Shown here in pieces: positions 21,153-32,329 of a stretch of DNA of 64,000 nucleotides. The position numbers and the translations under genes were made by a program. Each line of letters opens with the position of its first letter. Position 1 is the first letter of the stretch. The stretch spans positions 186,001 through 250,000 of the forward strand of contig JACCIC010000283.1 of the NCBI GenBank assembly GCA_018907035.1, in the 5' to 3' direction. The notes beneath the pieces are model-generated. The model was not told where the DNA came from, made no database searches, and worked only from the letters and a program-made list of their open reading frames with translations. This DNA comes from Sycobia sp. Sy_11. Its lineage: Eukaryota > Arthropoda > Insecta > Hymenoptera > Epichrysomallidae.

Positions 21153-22190
21153 TTTTCCTCTCAGCTATCGTTGGGGCAGTGTTGGGTGCGGGCCAATAAC
21201 TTTCTTTTTACTTGGAGCCATTTTATGCTCTTTTCTATAGTTTGCCTTTACCTGGCGACTGCTTCGTGCTGTCGCTTACCCCCACTGCCTTCCAAGACGA
21301 AGCTGCAAGGGCCGTGTCTCGGAACAAACGATGCACGTATGGACATCCATTGTCGGGCTGCCACAGCGGTAGCAAAATTTGCAACTCCGTGGTTGTGGGC
21401 AAATGGAGTACCAATGACCTTCTTAACCACAATTCCAGTAGCCATCCTTTTTCCCGGCTTGTTTCTTGTAGAACGGCCTTGCGAGATAGGATGGGTTGCT
21501 TGGGGGGTATGAAATTCGCTGGGGGTGACTACCATGGTCATCAGTACCACTGGTATCTTTGGGGTTGCCGTAGCGGAATTTTGCGTAACTCGCTGCATGA
21601 CGGGGCGATATAGGCTGGCAACAAGGCTGGTTGTTTCCTGAATCTTGAAGGGATTAAAACCCTTCTTGTATTGCAATCTGTAGATGTCGTTGTGGCTTTT
21701 CGTCGAATTGTCTGAGCGTGGTATGGAAATAAAGAATGTTTTAACGGCACAGGCGCCTTCCTCATAGGGACCGTTATCTTCCTTGAACTTAGTCGGGATT
21801 ATTACATTGCCTTGTTCCTTCTCGTCGTTATTGTCCGAGAACTCCTTGCGCTCCTTTCGCCCACCGGATCGCTGTATCCCCATGGAGCGTATGAATGCGC
21901 GGCGATCTCCGCAGTAGAGGCGGTCCTCGCCATCTTCCGGGATACTTACGTATACAATGGGCGCTGGCCTTCCATCTTACGCTGATCGTTTCGGCATAAT
22001 CCTTCTATGTCATTTTGGGGCTGACCGGTACTGTAGGGGGCTAATGGACCGTATTTGCTGTCGTGTAGAATACGGTATCGCATCCTGAGGGTTATGGTAG
22101 ACCATGTGTCTGCGGGACGCTTCTAATGGTCCCATCTTGTACGACGCGTCGCTGTCGAATTTGTAACCCACGGCAATGTTGTTGCCTAAG
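21153..22190 (-). pseudogene. Gypsy gag with zinc knuckles, element D-gag
   Basis: In one minus frame near 21440-21310 the sequence reads YWNCG, a stop, then EGHWYSICPQPRSCKFCYRC and GSPTMDVHTCIVC. These are two Cys/His knuckles with the CPQPR spacer seen in the gag at 14.9 kb. Upstream, a 211-codon frame (21883-21248) has no recognised domain, and part of the real gag seems to lie in other frames. The C-terminus is split by mariner 1. The gag lies downstream of an RT fragment on the same strand, so the two are probably parts of different copies or a rearranged one. Confidence 0.65.
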
Positions 22191-22193
22191 TCC

Positions 22194-23020
22194 TCATATC
22201 ATCTGGTGAAAGTTGAAAATCCAATCAGTCTCTTTTTCCCTTTCTTTAACTACGTCGGTAGTTCCTGTTGATGTTGATTCGGTAGTTTTACTTGGGACAG
22301 TACAGTTTCTAATTGCTGAGTATGTTTCTCGAACGTATTCGTCGCAAAAATAATATCGTTCAGATAGACAAATACGCACGGCTGCCACTGTCGAATACGA
22401 CATCCATGCCGCATTGGAAACTGGCTGGGGCGTTGGTGAGCCCATATGGGATTCTGGAATACTGAAATAGCCCTTTCTGCGGCACTGCAAAGACAGTTAT
22501 TTTTTTGCTAGCGTCGTCTAAAGGAATCTGGCGATACGCCTGGATCAAGTCTATCTTAGAATGATAACGAGCGTCACCCAGATTCTTCAATACGACGTTC
22601 ATGTGAGGAAGAGGATATGTATCCTTCTTCGTCACCTGGTTAACTGCTCTATAGTCTATACTGAACCTGATTTTGCCGTTTTTTTCGGCACGATCACCGG
22701 ACACTGCTCCACAAGCTCTCCGAAGGTTCTATGATGCCTTCGGCGAGAAATCCGTCGACTTCTACGTGGGCCTGCTTTAATAATTTGTCCGGTATGCTAC
22801 GGAGGCGCTATTTAATAGGCCGGTCGGCTTGCACGTGCATGTAACGAGGGGGTATCTGTGCGAGCCTTAGGGCATCTGTTTTATCCGTTATCAGCTGATT
22901 TAGTAGCAGGTTGAGTCGTTGTCCCTGTCTCGGTATTTTGCCGGTATTTTCTCCGCACCGGGCACATTTGTATTGTGGGTCGGTGTTAGTGTACATTGAC
23001 CCATATATACTCTCCAAACG
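22194..23020 (-). pseudogene. Gypsy reverse transcriptase, element D
   Basis: The minus strand reads RSIPDKLLKQAHVEVDGFLA and EGIIEPSESLWSS (about 22800-22710), the RT entry motif. The 22704-22360 frame follows: KIRFSIDYRAVNQVTKKDTY (fingers), ARYHSKIDLIQAYRQIPLDD (motif A, D followed by LxxAYRQI) and KGLFQYSRIPYGLTNAPASF (motif B). A frame change near 22360 follows and the YLDD motif appears degraded (NDIIFATNTFEKH in another frame). Upstream, YKCARCGENTGK (about 22960) looks like a lone zinc knuckle or linker. Connection and RNase H are absent. Confidence 0.8.
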
Positions 23021-23199
23021 GGATATTCATGGGGAAATACCATGGTGGTGTCGTCGTGATTGTTTTTGGTTGGGGGCTCTGTTGAGTGACAGCATTCTGT
23101 GCATCCACTTTAACAGCTGTTACTTTGTTGGCTTTTGTCTCGTCTACCGAGTTGCTCTGAGTGCTACCAGAGACCAGCTCTGGAGTTTAAAACTTCTGA

Positions 23200-23463
23200 T
23201 ATTTCTCAAATATCTGGATGAATCTCGTCGTTCATCTCATTACACTTAGCAGCGCCCTTTCCCAAAAGTCGTCATAACTCAAATCGTACTAGTCTGTCTC
23301 GAAGAGCCTCGATATTATCTTTGGTTTTGATGTTATGTTGTCGTGCTTCTTAAGTTAGTTGTTCTGCCGACATCTCTGTGAAAAGGGTATTTAACCTTTT
23401 TTCCTCGTCGGCCAGTGTATAGCTAGTTGATGGTTTTGCTTCCATTTTACTCAAGTATATATG
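23200..23463 (-). pseudogene. Gag N-terminus with SAP-like helix pair, element D
   Basis: From the ATG near 23463 the minus strand reads EAKPSTSYTLADEEKRLNTL, FTEMSAEQLT, a stop, then ARQHNIKTKDNIEALRDRLV. The last part resembles SAP-like helices found at the N-terminus of some insect gypsy gags. A stop and frameshift follow. It precedes the RT fragment on the same strand, consistent with one retroelement copy running right to left. Confidence 0.5.
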
Positions 23464-25655
23464 ACATTAATTTTTTTGTGTTTAAATACCCTCTATTTAT
23501 ACTATATAGCTATGTATTATTATTTCATTTCTTTTAAATTAATTTTATATTCGTTTATATACACGTCTAATATAAAATCTATTAAAGCCGATAGAAATTA
23601 TATTACCTATACTTAGACCTATTTGCAACTTATAATTATCAGTCTTTCTTAGTTTAGAGTTAATTATTCGATTAAAATTTTTTTTATTGTTTATGCAAAA
23701 AAAACTGGTTTATTATTGATTAGTTGTTAAATAAAAAAGAATTATGTCCTGGTTAGCCTTCTTAATTGGTTCATTTAGATGTGAAATTTATTGTCTGATC
23801 CTTTTTCCAAGTTCTATGTTATTTATGTATTTATTTATTTATTTATTGACTTGTTATTAATTGTTTTGTTTGTTTGTTTGTTTGTGTTTTAAATAATCCT
23901 CTATTTCTTCTATGCAGGTTTTGCTTATGCTCGAGTAGTTAGAATTTTTGTTATTTATTATTAATTATTATTGAAATTATTTGTCATTTCATCACCTATT
24001 AATTATTTAATTAATACCTGTATGTTGGCTACCAAGATGGATAATCTCTAATGTTCTCCGTTGACAGAAAGAAACAACTATTGTTTTGATTTCAAATTAT
24101 TTAACAATCTTGTTTATTACAAAAAAAATTATTTATAATATTGTTGATTTTAAATAGTTGTTATTATGATTTTATATTTTCAGGATATCTCTTCTACGAT
24201 CTCATAGCTGTTCCAATTTTGTCCATCTCGTACATCTCTCATATCTATATATATGCAGATTTATCCTGGGAACATTTTATTCATATGTTTATCTTTTATT
24301 TCATTGAGAAAATTTTTGTAAATAGCTGACCATCTATTTCTGTTACTGTAGTTACGATCGTTTGAAAAAAAGGATAAGAATAATCCAATGTCAAAATTTT
24401 GGTTGTTAAAAATTTTGTTTATTCAAGTTTTTTCAAATTTTATTTATGTATTTATTGTCTTATCTATTGTAAATTTTTTAATATTATTATTGCCTGGTAT
24501 TCTTAATAAATTTTTATTACTAGATATATTTTAAAATCTTATTTCATAGTAAAAGCGCATTTTTACATATACATTCTTTCTATGACAGCTATACTAATCC
24601 GTTCCTGTGGGAGTGTTAATTATTTATTGCATGTTATCTTTCAGTTCCTTTTGCCTTTCTTCGTGCCTGTTGTTAAAGTATTTGTCAGAAAAAGTGCGAT
24701 ACTTACAATCAGTTCTGTCTGGCTGTACACGATGAGACCCAGAGACCTTCCTGTGGTATAAAATACTCTTAAAGTTTTTTTTACAAAAATTGTTAATTAT
24801 TTATAAATAATTTTCAATTTAATTACCACCACTGCTGTAGTTCACACGAGTCTAGCAACCGCTGTTGGGCCAGAAAATTCCTATTTCATCCCACACTTTT
24901 GATGGTTTTAAATTTTCACCTATATATACTACAATTGACATATAGGTCATACTTATACTGTATGCCTTGTACAGCAGCCTGTCAATTAGCAAAAGAAAAG
25001 GAATTACCTGTAAAGTAAGCTTCCATTCTAAGCGTTTCATGTATGGCTCCCCGAGGACTTGTTTTTACTCACAGGATTTTTGAGTCAGAATCTGTATTTT
25101 TCGTCGAATCTTTCTAAATTTGATTTCCATCATTGGTGCAGTTGTTTTCAAAATATATATTTAGAATGAATAAATTCGACTTTTTTCTGCAATTTCTCAG
25201 TTTATCAAAATCTGCATGTAACTTGCATGCATATAGCGTGGCAGTTGTTCGCTGTTACTGCTCAATCATATAAGCTTGTAATGTAAGTATGATTTTTTTC
25301 TTTGCCTGATTGTGCAGATTTCAGAGGGATATTTGCGACTAGCTTCTTCAAGCTAGTCAGCTGGGCGACAGGGAGAAGGGCAGTCGTATACCGTTCAGAA
25401 CTTAAATCAACAATAACAAATATGTACATATAGAACATTTCATGAATATATATAGTATATATGAAATATGTAGCACATAATATATAATAGATTGTATATA
25501 TAATGTATAGAATGAATATTTATCTTATAAATGAGTTTATAAATATAATAGTAAGTAAATAAAATATGATTGAATAAAATTTTTAAATATTGTTCTCTAA
25601 ATAGAGCAATTTAAAATGATATTATTTATGCATATACTAATATATTATGAAATTT
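23464..25655. other. AT-rich gene-free DNA
   Basis: No coding segment. Simple repeats are present: (TTTA)n-like at about 23822-23846 and (GTTT)n at about 23862-23888. Confidence 0.55.
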
Positions 25656-25659
25656 AGTT

Positions 25660-26150
25660 TACGGGGACAGGGTTGAGTCAATATTACTTTTATTAACATT
25701 TACATCTAAATATATTGAGCATTCTACGAGAAGATAGCGGATTTTAACGAGAGGAGGGTGGAGAATATTCGTCTTATCCGTACGTAGCTTATATCCTTCC
25801 TGCTGATCACGTCTGTTACACGTGACGGCGCTACTGCGCATATTCGAGCGCCGCTCTTCAATACGGCCATACGTATCTGGACGTGCGCTTTTGCTTTTTC
25901 TTCCTATTTTCGTACCAAAACTCGTGACCCGTAGTTTACAATGTCGTACGCGAACTTTCCTACTGCCTAATTTTGATGTTTTTTCTTCCCAATGCACCTG
26001 TCTTTCTCGGCAACTGGGAAGAGAAGAGCTTCCGGAATCTTTGTGGGCCACCTGTTTGGAATCCCTGTATGTCACAAAGGAATACCTTATCTTCCGAACA
26101 TTGCAAGATATTTTTTCGAAAAACAACCTCATATTGTTCTACTATTGACC
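25660..26150 (-). repeat. GC-richer LTR-like fragment, family 2
   Basis: Shares TAATTTTGATGTXTTCTCTTCCCAATGCA-type sequence (25963-26025) with 18984-19045 and lies in the same orientation. Frames inside (25659-26132, 25822-26148) are shadows without motifs. The rest of the block cannot be aligned by eye. Confidence 0.4.
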
Positions 26151-26579
26151 GTATTGCATTTCTAGATTCTTATTTTAGAAGCTAGTTAATGACAGGAAAT
26201 GTAAAGTTTCCTGCTCACATTCTCATTTTACAACAAGATTTTTCGATTTCCGAAATTACCCCCTCTTTTACGATTGGCTGAGTGAAAAAACATAAATATA
26301 GATGCTATTGGGTGAAGGAAGGTCAATTTCTTTGAACATAGATTAGAAAGAATGCTTATACGTGTATGTAGGAGAGGGAACGTAATTATCTGATTGGATG
26401 AACATAATTGAAGATATTCAGGTTGCCCTACCGCTCACACAGAAATCGCTTTGACAATTTGTTGCTAAAAAATACAGGTGATGGTCTGTGATGATGAACT
26501 GAAAGGGTGCAAGATTTGGCTGCAAGACGATATATACCTCTTCCCAATTTTAAAGCACTGTTTAGTGTTTTTTTACCAG

Positions 26580-26779
26580 TTTCATCGAGAATTTATCAAT
26601 ATATATATATTTTTATTTAAATAATTTCCAGGATAAACAAAGGTAAGTCTGAGGAAGTAATATCCCGCAAAGAATCTACGGTTTAAAGAAATTGTTTTAA
26701 ACAATTTAATCCGTTCGGGGTTCTTTGAAACTCTGTCAACGGATACTTCTACCGGTTTTCGTAAATAAGTACCCCGTTG

Positions 26780-26781
<2 letters not shown>
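26580..26781 (-). repeat. LTR-like repeat family 1, terminal fragment
   Basis: On the minus strand TGCAACGGGGTACTTATT (26781) begins about 200 bp matching the first part of the family (GGTTCTTTG, AATTGTTTAAAACAATTT, ACTTACCTTTG) and then stops. It abuts a (TA)n run, as at 18104. Confidence 0.75.

Positions 26782-26826
<45 letters not shown>
26782..26826. repeat. (TA)n microsatellite
   Basis: About 22 TA units, directly at the end of the repeat family 1 fragment. Confidence 0.95.
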
Positions 26827-26830
<4 letters not shown>

Positions 26831-27255
26831 AAAGGCACGATTCGTACATATTCTCAGGGTAATCCGTGAAAGTAAATACGTTTATATATTTGTATATATA
26901 AACTGTCTGCGTCTCGCCTAATGACGAACCTCATTGCCAAATGCCTGTGCAGCGCACGCTTTCCAATAATAAAAAGTTGGACCAGATGTGACCATACCAA
27001 TGCAGCCTAGCCAGCCTGGAAAATTCGAAAGCGCGCTAATGCACTGTTTACGACCCTTCCCTCCTTTTTTATATACGAAGTATGAAACCCGAGAAACCAT
27101 CTAATATACCAATATTCCAGGATGCTGAAGTAACTAAAATACGTTCGAAATGTTAGTTTCGAGTAGAATATAAAGATTCTCGAAACAAACGACGTATAGA
27201 TATAATATTATTTCTGAACATGAATTTTGATTTTGTAAATTATTAATATAATGAA

Positions 27256-27301
27256 AAATGTACAAATGTTCGTATTTAATAATACGAACATTTGTACATT
27301 T
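27256..27301. repeat. Perfect 21-bp hairpin
   Basis: AAATGTACAAATGTTCGTATT (27256-27276, arm of 21), loop TAAT, then its exact reverse complement at 27281-27301. No protein-coding context. It would also read as a short hairpin RNA on either strand if transcribed. Confidence 0.9.
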
Positions 27302-27329
27302 GTATATTGTGCTTAATAGCACGGTTGAT

Positions 27330-27900
27330 TGTTATAATATTATTATTACTAACGTCTAAGTTTATACTTATTGTTGTTAATAATATTGCTCTTACTTGCT
27401 AATATTCAGAAAATAATTAATATTGTTATTATTATTATATTAATACTATTCTAAGCACTAATATAGTTATTCTTACTAATATTACTGCTTAAATTGATAA
27501 TAATGCTTTTATTAATATTGTTCTTGTTATTATGACTGTCCCAATTAATATTTTTGATTTATTATTAATATTCTAAGGACTACTAATTGTTACTACTAGT
27601 TTAAACAATAATTATGTGGCGCTATGTCCTAATCATTATTATTAATCTCGCTATTATTATTATTACGATTATTACTATGTTTAATATTACTTTTATAATT
27701 ATCTTACATAATAATATTTCTGCGCTATTTGTTGATAATTTGCTCTTATTATTATCATTAATACTATTACTACTATTTTTTTACTATAATTGTAATCAGT
27801 ATTCATTAACCGTTACAATTACTATTAGGATGACTGTTTTTATTAATATTACGATTCGATTATTATTGCTATTATACTCACTATTATTATTATTATAATT
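27330..27900. repeat. AT-rich degenerate repeat array, left block
   Basis: Trinucleotide-like TTA/ATT/AAT sequence. The segment ATGTTTAATATTACTTTTAT ... CAATAATATTTCTGCGCTA (27677-27727) reappears at 31855-31908 on the other side of the LINE. Confidence 0.6.
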
Positions 27901-28626
27901 AACTCCGTCACCGCGGATTCATAGTGACCCTATGTTTTGGCGGTGCCGGTTCCAAGCCCGGATAAAGGAGGAAAGAGTACACTTACAACAACTGGACAGC
28001 ACACTCTTACAGGAATACACTTCAAAACACTGACACATTAGACAACATAACACCTGGCAATGGAAGGGGTAACCATCGCCACTATCGCTTGTGATGATTT
28101 CGGCTCGGCTACAGGGTGGCTAGCACGGAATGGACGAGCTTGTCAGACTGAAAAATTGGGAAGTACTGGCAATGCTAGTACAGCCGTCATTAAGTAGGGC
28201 TGTAAGCGTCATATATGGTGAGGGGGCTCTAAAAACGGGTTACACACACCTCGCGTATGAAGATTCGGGCGGCACTCTGTAGAGTAGTTCGACAGCGGGA
28301 GCGAGACACGGAGCGAAGCCCAGCGAGCACGGAGTGTATGAAATCTACAGGCCCTGAAAGGCACGTGGAAGGGGGCGGGCTTCTTTCTGATCGGCAAGGG
28401 GGCCTCACGACGCTTGCGTCGCATATTAATTGATGCAGATCAAATCTGAACGACCCGAACCATCTTGGGCTCCTGCTGACGGCAGGACGGGCGGCTGGGC
28501 GCCTAGCCAGCACTAGTCATTCGGCATTGGCGAGTGCGTCCTGACTCGTGTCTGCCGGAAACTCTCCAGAGAGTGTAGCACCTTATTGTTCGGGTGTGAA
28601 ACTCGAAAGAACGGAGGTGGGCTAGC

Positions 28627-28857
28627 GTGCCGGGGTGTATTATATCACCCGGCTCTGTCAAAATGGTTTACACGAAGGTCTACACGAGAATGACTTCTAC
28701 AGGCAAGTGTTGGAGAGTCATTTTGGCGAGCTCGTTGTTGAAGGTTCCATGGAGGCCGGCCACGTGCGGGATGAAAACTAAAGAAAGAAGTATGGACATT
28801 GTTAAAAACAAAGAAGAAGATGTAAAGAAAGTGAAGAAGCAGGAGTCGGACCAGTAG
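28627..28857 (+). pseudogene. Possible ORF1 remnant of LINE 1
   Basis: A 76-codon frame ending in a Lys/Glu-rich tail (KNKEEDVKKVKKQESDQ), followed by a 28867-29121 frame with no zinc knuckle. The position upstream of the endonuclease suggests the leader or ORF1 of the LINE. There is no recognisable domain. Confidence 0.3.
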
Positions 28858-28999
28858 AGTAGGGGGGTGAACAGCCTGGATGTCCCCCGTACAGTCAGTA
28901 ACGCCAAAGCTAACAGCGTTGCTGCTGCAGCAAATCATGGCAGCATTGTAGATGATCATGATAAAGCCCTCATTGACTCCATACAAAATATGTTTAGAA

Positions 29000-29580
29000 T
29001 GATGATGGAGTCGAGATGGAGTTGCAGGAGTCTGGTATCGCGACGCACTCGGTATCGCGGCGATTTGGATTTCGCTTTCGAGTGGAACGCCACGGATCTG
29101 GCCGCAGCTTCGTCTGGGTGAGGGGCAACAACGTAAATTACGTCAGCTGCTATCTCACTCCAAATGAGGCCATCGGGGTTTTTCAGTCTAAACTGGATGC
29201 CCTTGAGGATGCGTTAAGCGAAATGGAGAGGGAGCTGGTAGTGGCTGGGGATTTGAACAGCAAAGCTCTCGACTGGGGGGAACCCTTACCGGACTCTAAG
29301 GGAGGACGAGTGATGAACGTGGCATGCAGACTAGGTCTGGTTATCTTGAACTCCTGATATACATCGACATTTCGGAGACTTGGCTACAGGGAGACCATCC
29401 CTGATTTATCCTTTGCGACGGAGATTCTGGCCGCACGAGTGCGGGACTGGTGGGTGATCGAAGACTACACGGACAGCGATCACCAATACATCGCCCTCCG
29501 CGTTGGTTATACCACGCCAGTCAGGGGGACAGCTGAACGTTGCCCAACCAGATGGATTGTCGCGAGGATGGATCACGAGA
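29000..29580 (+). pseudogene. LINE 1 apurinic-like endonuclease
   Basis: The 29016-29357 frame contains YVSCYLTPNEAIGVFQSKLD and ERELVVAGDLNSKALDWG, with the GDxN catalytic motif intact, then RVMNVACRLGLVILNS and a stop. In the next part the same domain continues with PDLSFATEILAARV and the terminal TDSDHQYIALRV, carrying the SDH catalytic motif. The N-terminal part with the N and E catalytic residues is missing. In R1-type LINEs this enzyme nicks the target DNA. Confidence 0.8.
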
Positions 29581-29617
29581 AGTTTTCTCAAGTGCAGTGT
29601 ATTTTTTCTGCTACACA

Positions 29618-29646
29618 ATGCATTGTAGCGGAAAGCTACAATGCAT
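29618..29646. repeat. 12-bp perfect hairpin in LINE 1
   Basis: ATGCATTGTAGC, loop GGAAA, GCTACAATGCAT. It lies between the endonuclease and RT domains. Confidence 0.8.
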
Positions 29647-29876
29647 CTGATCCACCAAGCCTGCAAGCAAGCGATATCGAGGACGTTCGCATGTGGTGCT
29701 CGCCGTCCGACTTATTGGTAGACGGATGAAATTGCGGAGCTGCGGTGGCAATGCCTGCGGCTGCGCCGCGTAGCCCAAAGGGCTCAAAGGCGCGACCGTG
29801 ATGCCGCTCTTAGGATCTCCCAACATCTATCGGCGAAGAACACTCTAAAGCGAGCCATCAAAGCTAGTAAACACGG

Positions 29877-30959
29877 ATGCTGGAAAAAGCTGGGAGAAGA
29901 TCTGAGCAACGATCCATGAGAGTTCATGGATCCAGGTATTGTCCATGCCCTATTCCCTACTCATCCCAAACGAAGGATGAGTTCCTGGTTCCAGAGGGTC
30001 CTCAGGCACTGCCTTTCACAAAAGTGGAGTTAGAGAGAGCAGTGTGCTCTCTCAAGAACAAAAAGGCACCAGGACCTCACGGATTTCCGGCGGAAGTGTT
30101 GAAAGCGATGGTACAGAGCCATCTCCTGAACTCTTGCTTGGTATGTACAACTCGTGCCTTCGCGCGGGAATATTTTATCCCATATTTTATCCCTGCTAGA
30201 AGGAGGCGAGACTTGTACTGTTAACTAAGGGCAAAGGATCATCTAGTGCTCCGTCGGCATACAGACCCTTATGCATGTTAGACACCGCCGGAAAACTCCT
30301 GGAAAATCTGGTGAGACTCCGCCTACAGTCGGCGCTTTTTACATCTGGTGACCTTTGCGAGAGACTTTTGGAGAGGGTGGTTCACCATAGATACTATTCA
30401 GGAGGTAGTGGAGACGGCCACAACTACGGACCAGGGGAATCACTTCTCTCGACCTGTGTGTCTTCTGGTGACACTCGATGTCAAAAACGCCTTCAACTCG
30501 ATTAGGTGGACAGACATGCTGGGGGCACTGGAGAAGGATTTCGATGTACCTAAGTACCTACTCCAGATCATTGGAGATTTTTTGAAGCACAGATCCATTT
30601 TATACGAAACGGCAGAGGGCTACAAGCGAAAAGAGGTAACGTGTGGCACGGCCCAAAGCTCCATCCTGGGTCGCTACCTATGGAATATTTCCTATGACGG
30701 GATCCTTCGGTTGGACATGCCGGAAGACTTGTTGTTGATCGGGTATGTGGATGCTGTGGTAGCAGTTTTTATTGCGCGCAATATGACGCTGGCACAGATG
30801 CGCCTTGATCAGATCATGCGCAGAATTCGCCATTGGATGGGTGATCACGGGCTGGGACTAGAGGAGGCGAAAACTAAGATTGTGCTCCTTACGAAGAACC
30901 GCGTCCTCAGAGTGCAGCCGCTAATTATTGGGGAGATGTCGGTCCTGACCAAGGTATAA
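29877..30959 (+). pseudogene. LINE 1 reverse transcriptase
   Basis: FTKVELERAVCSLKNKKAPG starts the RT (KAPGPHGFP replacing the usual KAPGPDGIP). A second frame gives YRPLCMLDTAGKLLENLVRL (motif 2). The 203-codon frame (30348-30959) holds VTLDVKNAFNSIRWTDML (motif A with catalytic Asp), CGTAQSSILGRYLWNISYD (motif B, normally GxPQGSxLGP) and GYVDAVVAVFI at motif C, where YADD is expected. The second Asp of motif C is Ala. The frame ends at the (TA)n run. Two frameshifts separate the pieces. Confidence 0.85.
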
Positions 30960-30983
30960 TATATATATATATATATATACACA

Positions 30984-31035
<52 letters not shown>
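30956..31035. repeat. (TA)n interrupting LINE 1 RT
   Basis: About 80 bp of TA units with two CACATATA-type interruptions between the RT palm/thumb and the C-terminal domain. Confidence 0.95.
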
Positions 31036-31036
<1 letters not shown>

Positions 31037-31039
31037 GCT

Positions 31040-31572
31040 GCAATACGAAAAGTATCAGTACAGAGAAGATGCACTCTTCATATAGCGTGTTCTTATCGCA
31101 CGGTCTCGGAGGCCGCCTCCCCAGTGATGGCAGGGGTGATCCCGATAGACCTTCTGGCCCAGGAGTGGAACTTTGTCCACCAGATGAACAGGGCAGTTCG
31201 CCAAGCTGAAGGGAAGCAGAAACCAGAGAGCGTTCGCAGACTTTTAAGTCAGGTGGCCCCTTGGCTTGGTCAGCAGCATGGAGACGTAAATTACTATCTC
31301 ACCCAGATACTGACCGGCCATGGGTACTTTCGCGCATATTTGTAGAAGATGGGCAAAGTTGTGGATCCACGTTGTATAAAGTGTGGTTCCGCAAAGGACG
31401 ATACCCATCATACATTTTTTGTGTGCGGGCAGTGGGAGCAGCAGAGGGCGCTACTGGGGGAGGACGCTGGAAGAGTTACTACGGAAGTATTTCGTCGAGG
31501 ATATCCTCAGACGGAAGAAGGCGGACTTTCCCTAGATCCTTTCATTTTACTGGGATATAGTGGCGCCTAAAT
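31040..31572 (+). pseudogene. LINE 1 C-terminal domain with Cys/His motif
   Basis: 31124-31345 encodes IPIDLLAQEWNFVHQMNRAV and ends LTGHGYFRAYL. 31349-31570 continues in the next frame with DPRCIKCGSAKDDTHHTFFV and CGQWEQQRALL. The GHGxFxxYL block and the CX2CX7-8HX4C motif are typical of the C-terminal region of R1-clade LINEs. The frames are joined by a single shift or stop at about 31346. Confidence 0.85.
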
Positions 31573-31830
31573 GCGAACATCCTGGTCCCCTCCCTGAAGT
31601 AATGCCTAACGGCGGTTTCCGAGCGGGTAGTTGAGCCATGGAGAGGAGGTCTCCTCGGTACACGCCTGCAGACTCCGGCTTGCAGCTCTTTTCAGAGCTG
31701 CAGGAATCAGTCGAGAGGATGCACCGAGGAAGTAGTTTTTTAGTGGGTATGCCTTTCTGTTGGTGATTCCCACATACTCGGGGACCGGTACCCGGGATCC
31801 ATAAAGGATTTTTCTCCTCCTCTAGAAAAA
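31573..31830 (+). other. LINE 1 3' UTR
   Basis: Noncoding and GC-richer than its surroundings, with the stem-loop TGCAGCTC/GAGCTGCA (about 31681-31702). It ends with TCTAG and an A-run. LINE 3' stem-loops can be recognised by their RT; that role is inferred. Confidence 0.5.
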
Positions 31831-31844
31831 AAAATAATACTAAT

Positions 31845-32160
31845 TCGTATTATTATGTTTAATACTACTTTTTATTCCTATTAGTTTACACAATAATATT
31901 TCTGCGCTAGTTATTAATCATTACAATTACGATTGTAATTACTAATACTACGATTATTAATATCAATATTATTTTCATTATTATTAATACCGCTAATTGA
32001 CCGCTAAAGGACCATTGTCATCATCTTTAGAATTACTGTTACTGCGACTAAATATTATTGGCTTGATTTTAAACTATACACATACAGGAATTATTATAAT
32101 TATTATTATTACTATGTCATAATAATATATTATGAACATAGCATTATCTTAGCATTAATA
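31845..32160. repeat. AT-rich degenerate repeat array, right block
   Basis: Continues the TTA/AAT repeat seen at 27330-27900. It contains a diverged copy of 27677-27727, including CAATAATATTTCTGCGCTA. Confidence 0.6.
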
Positions 32161-32329
32161 TTAATAACGTTAAATTTAATTAATGAGGCGTGTGTTTATT
32201 TTATAAATAAATAGAAATATGCTTTTAAAATATAACTTAGTTGTACGCAGTTTAGAAATATAGAAATAATCATCATATTTAAAGAGATGAACGGAGAGCT
32301 TTCTCTATGAAGAAAAAACGTCCCTTCAT

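Larger units (their letters stand above)
27905..31830 (+). mobile_element. LINE 1, R1-clade non-LTR retrotransposon
   Basis: Plus-strand order is a GC-rich leader, endonuclease, reverse transcriptase, C-terminal Cys/His domain, a 3' UTR with a stem-loop, and a short A-run (AGAAAAAAAAAT at about 31825-31835). It sits inside an AT-rich repeat block whose parts flank it on both sides. A (TA)n run at 30956-31035 has replaced part of the RT C-terminus. Frameshifts and an altered RT active site mean it is dead. The 5' limit is uncertain; the GC-rich sequence begins at about 27905. Confidence 0.8.
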
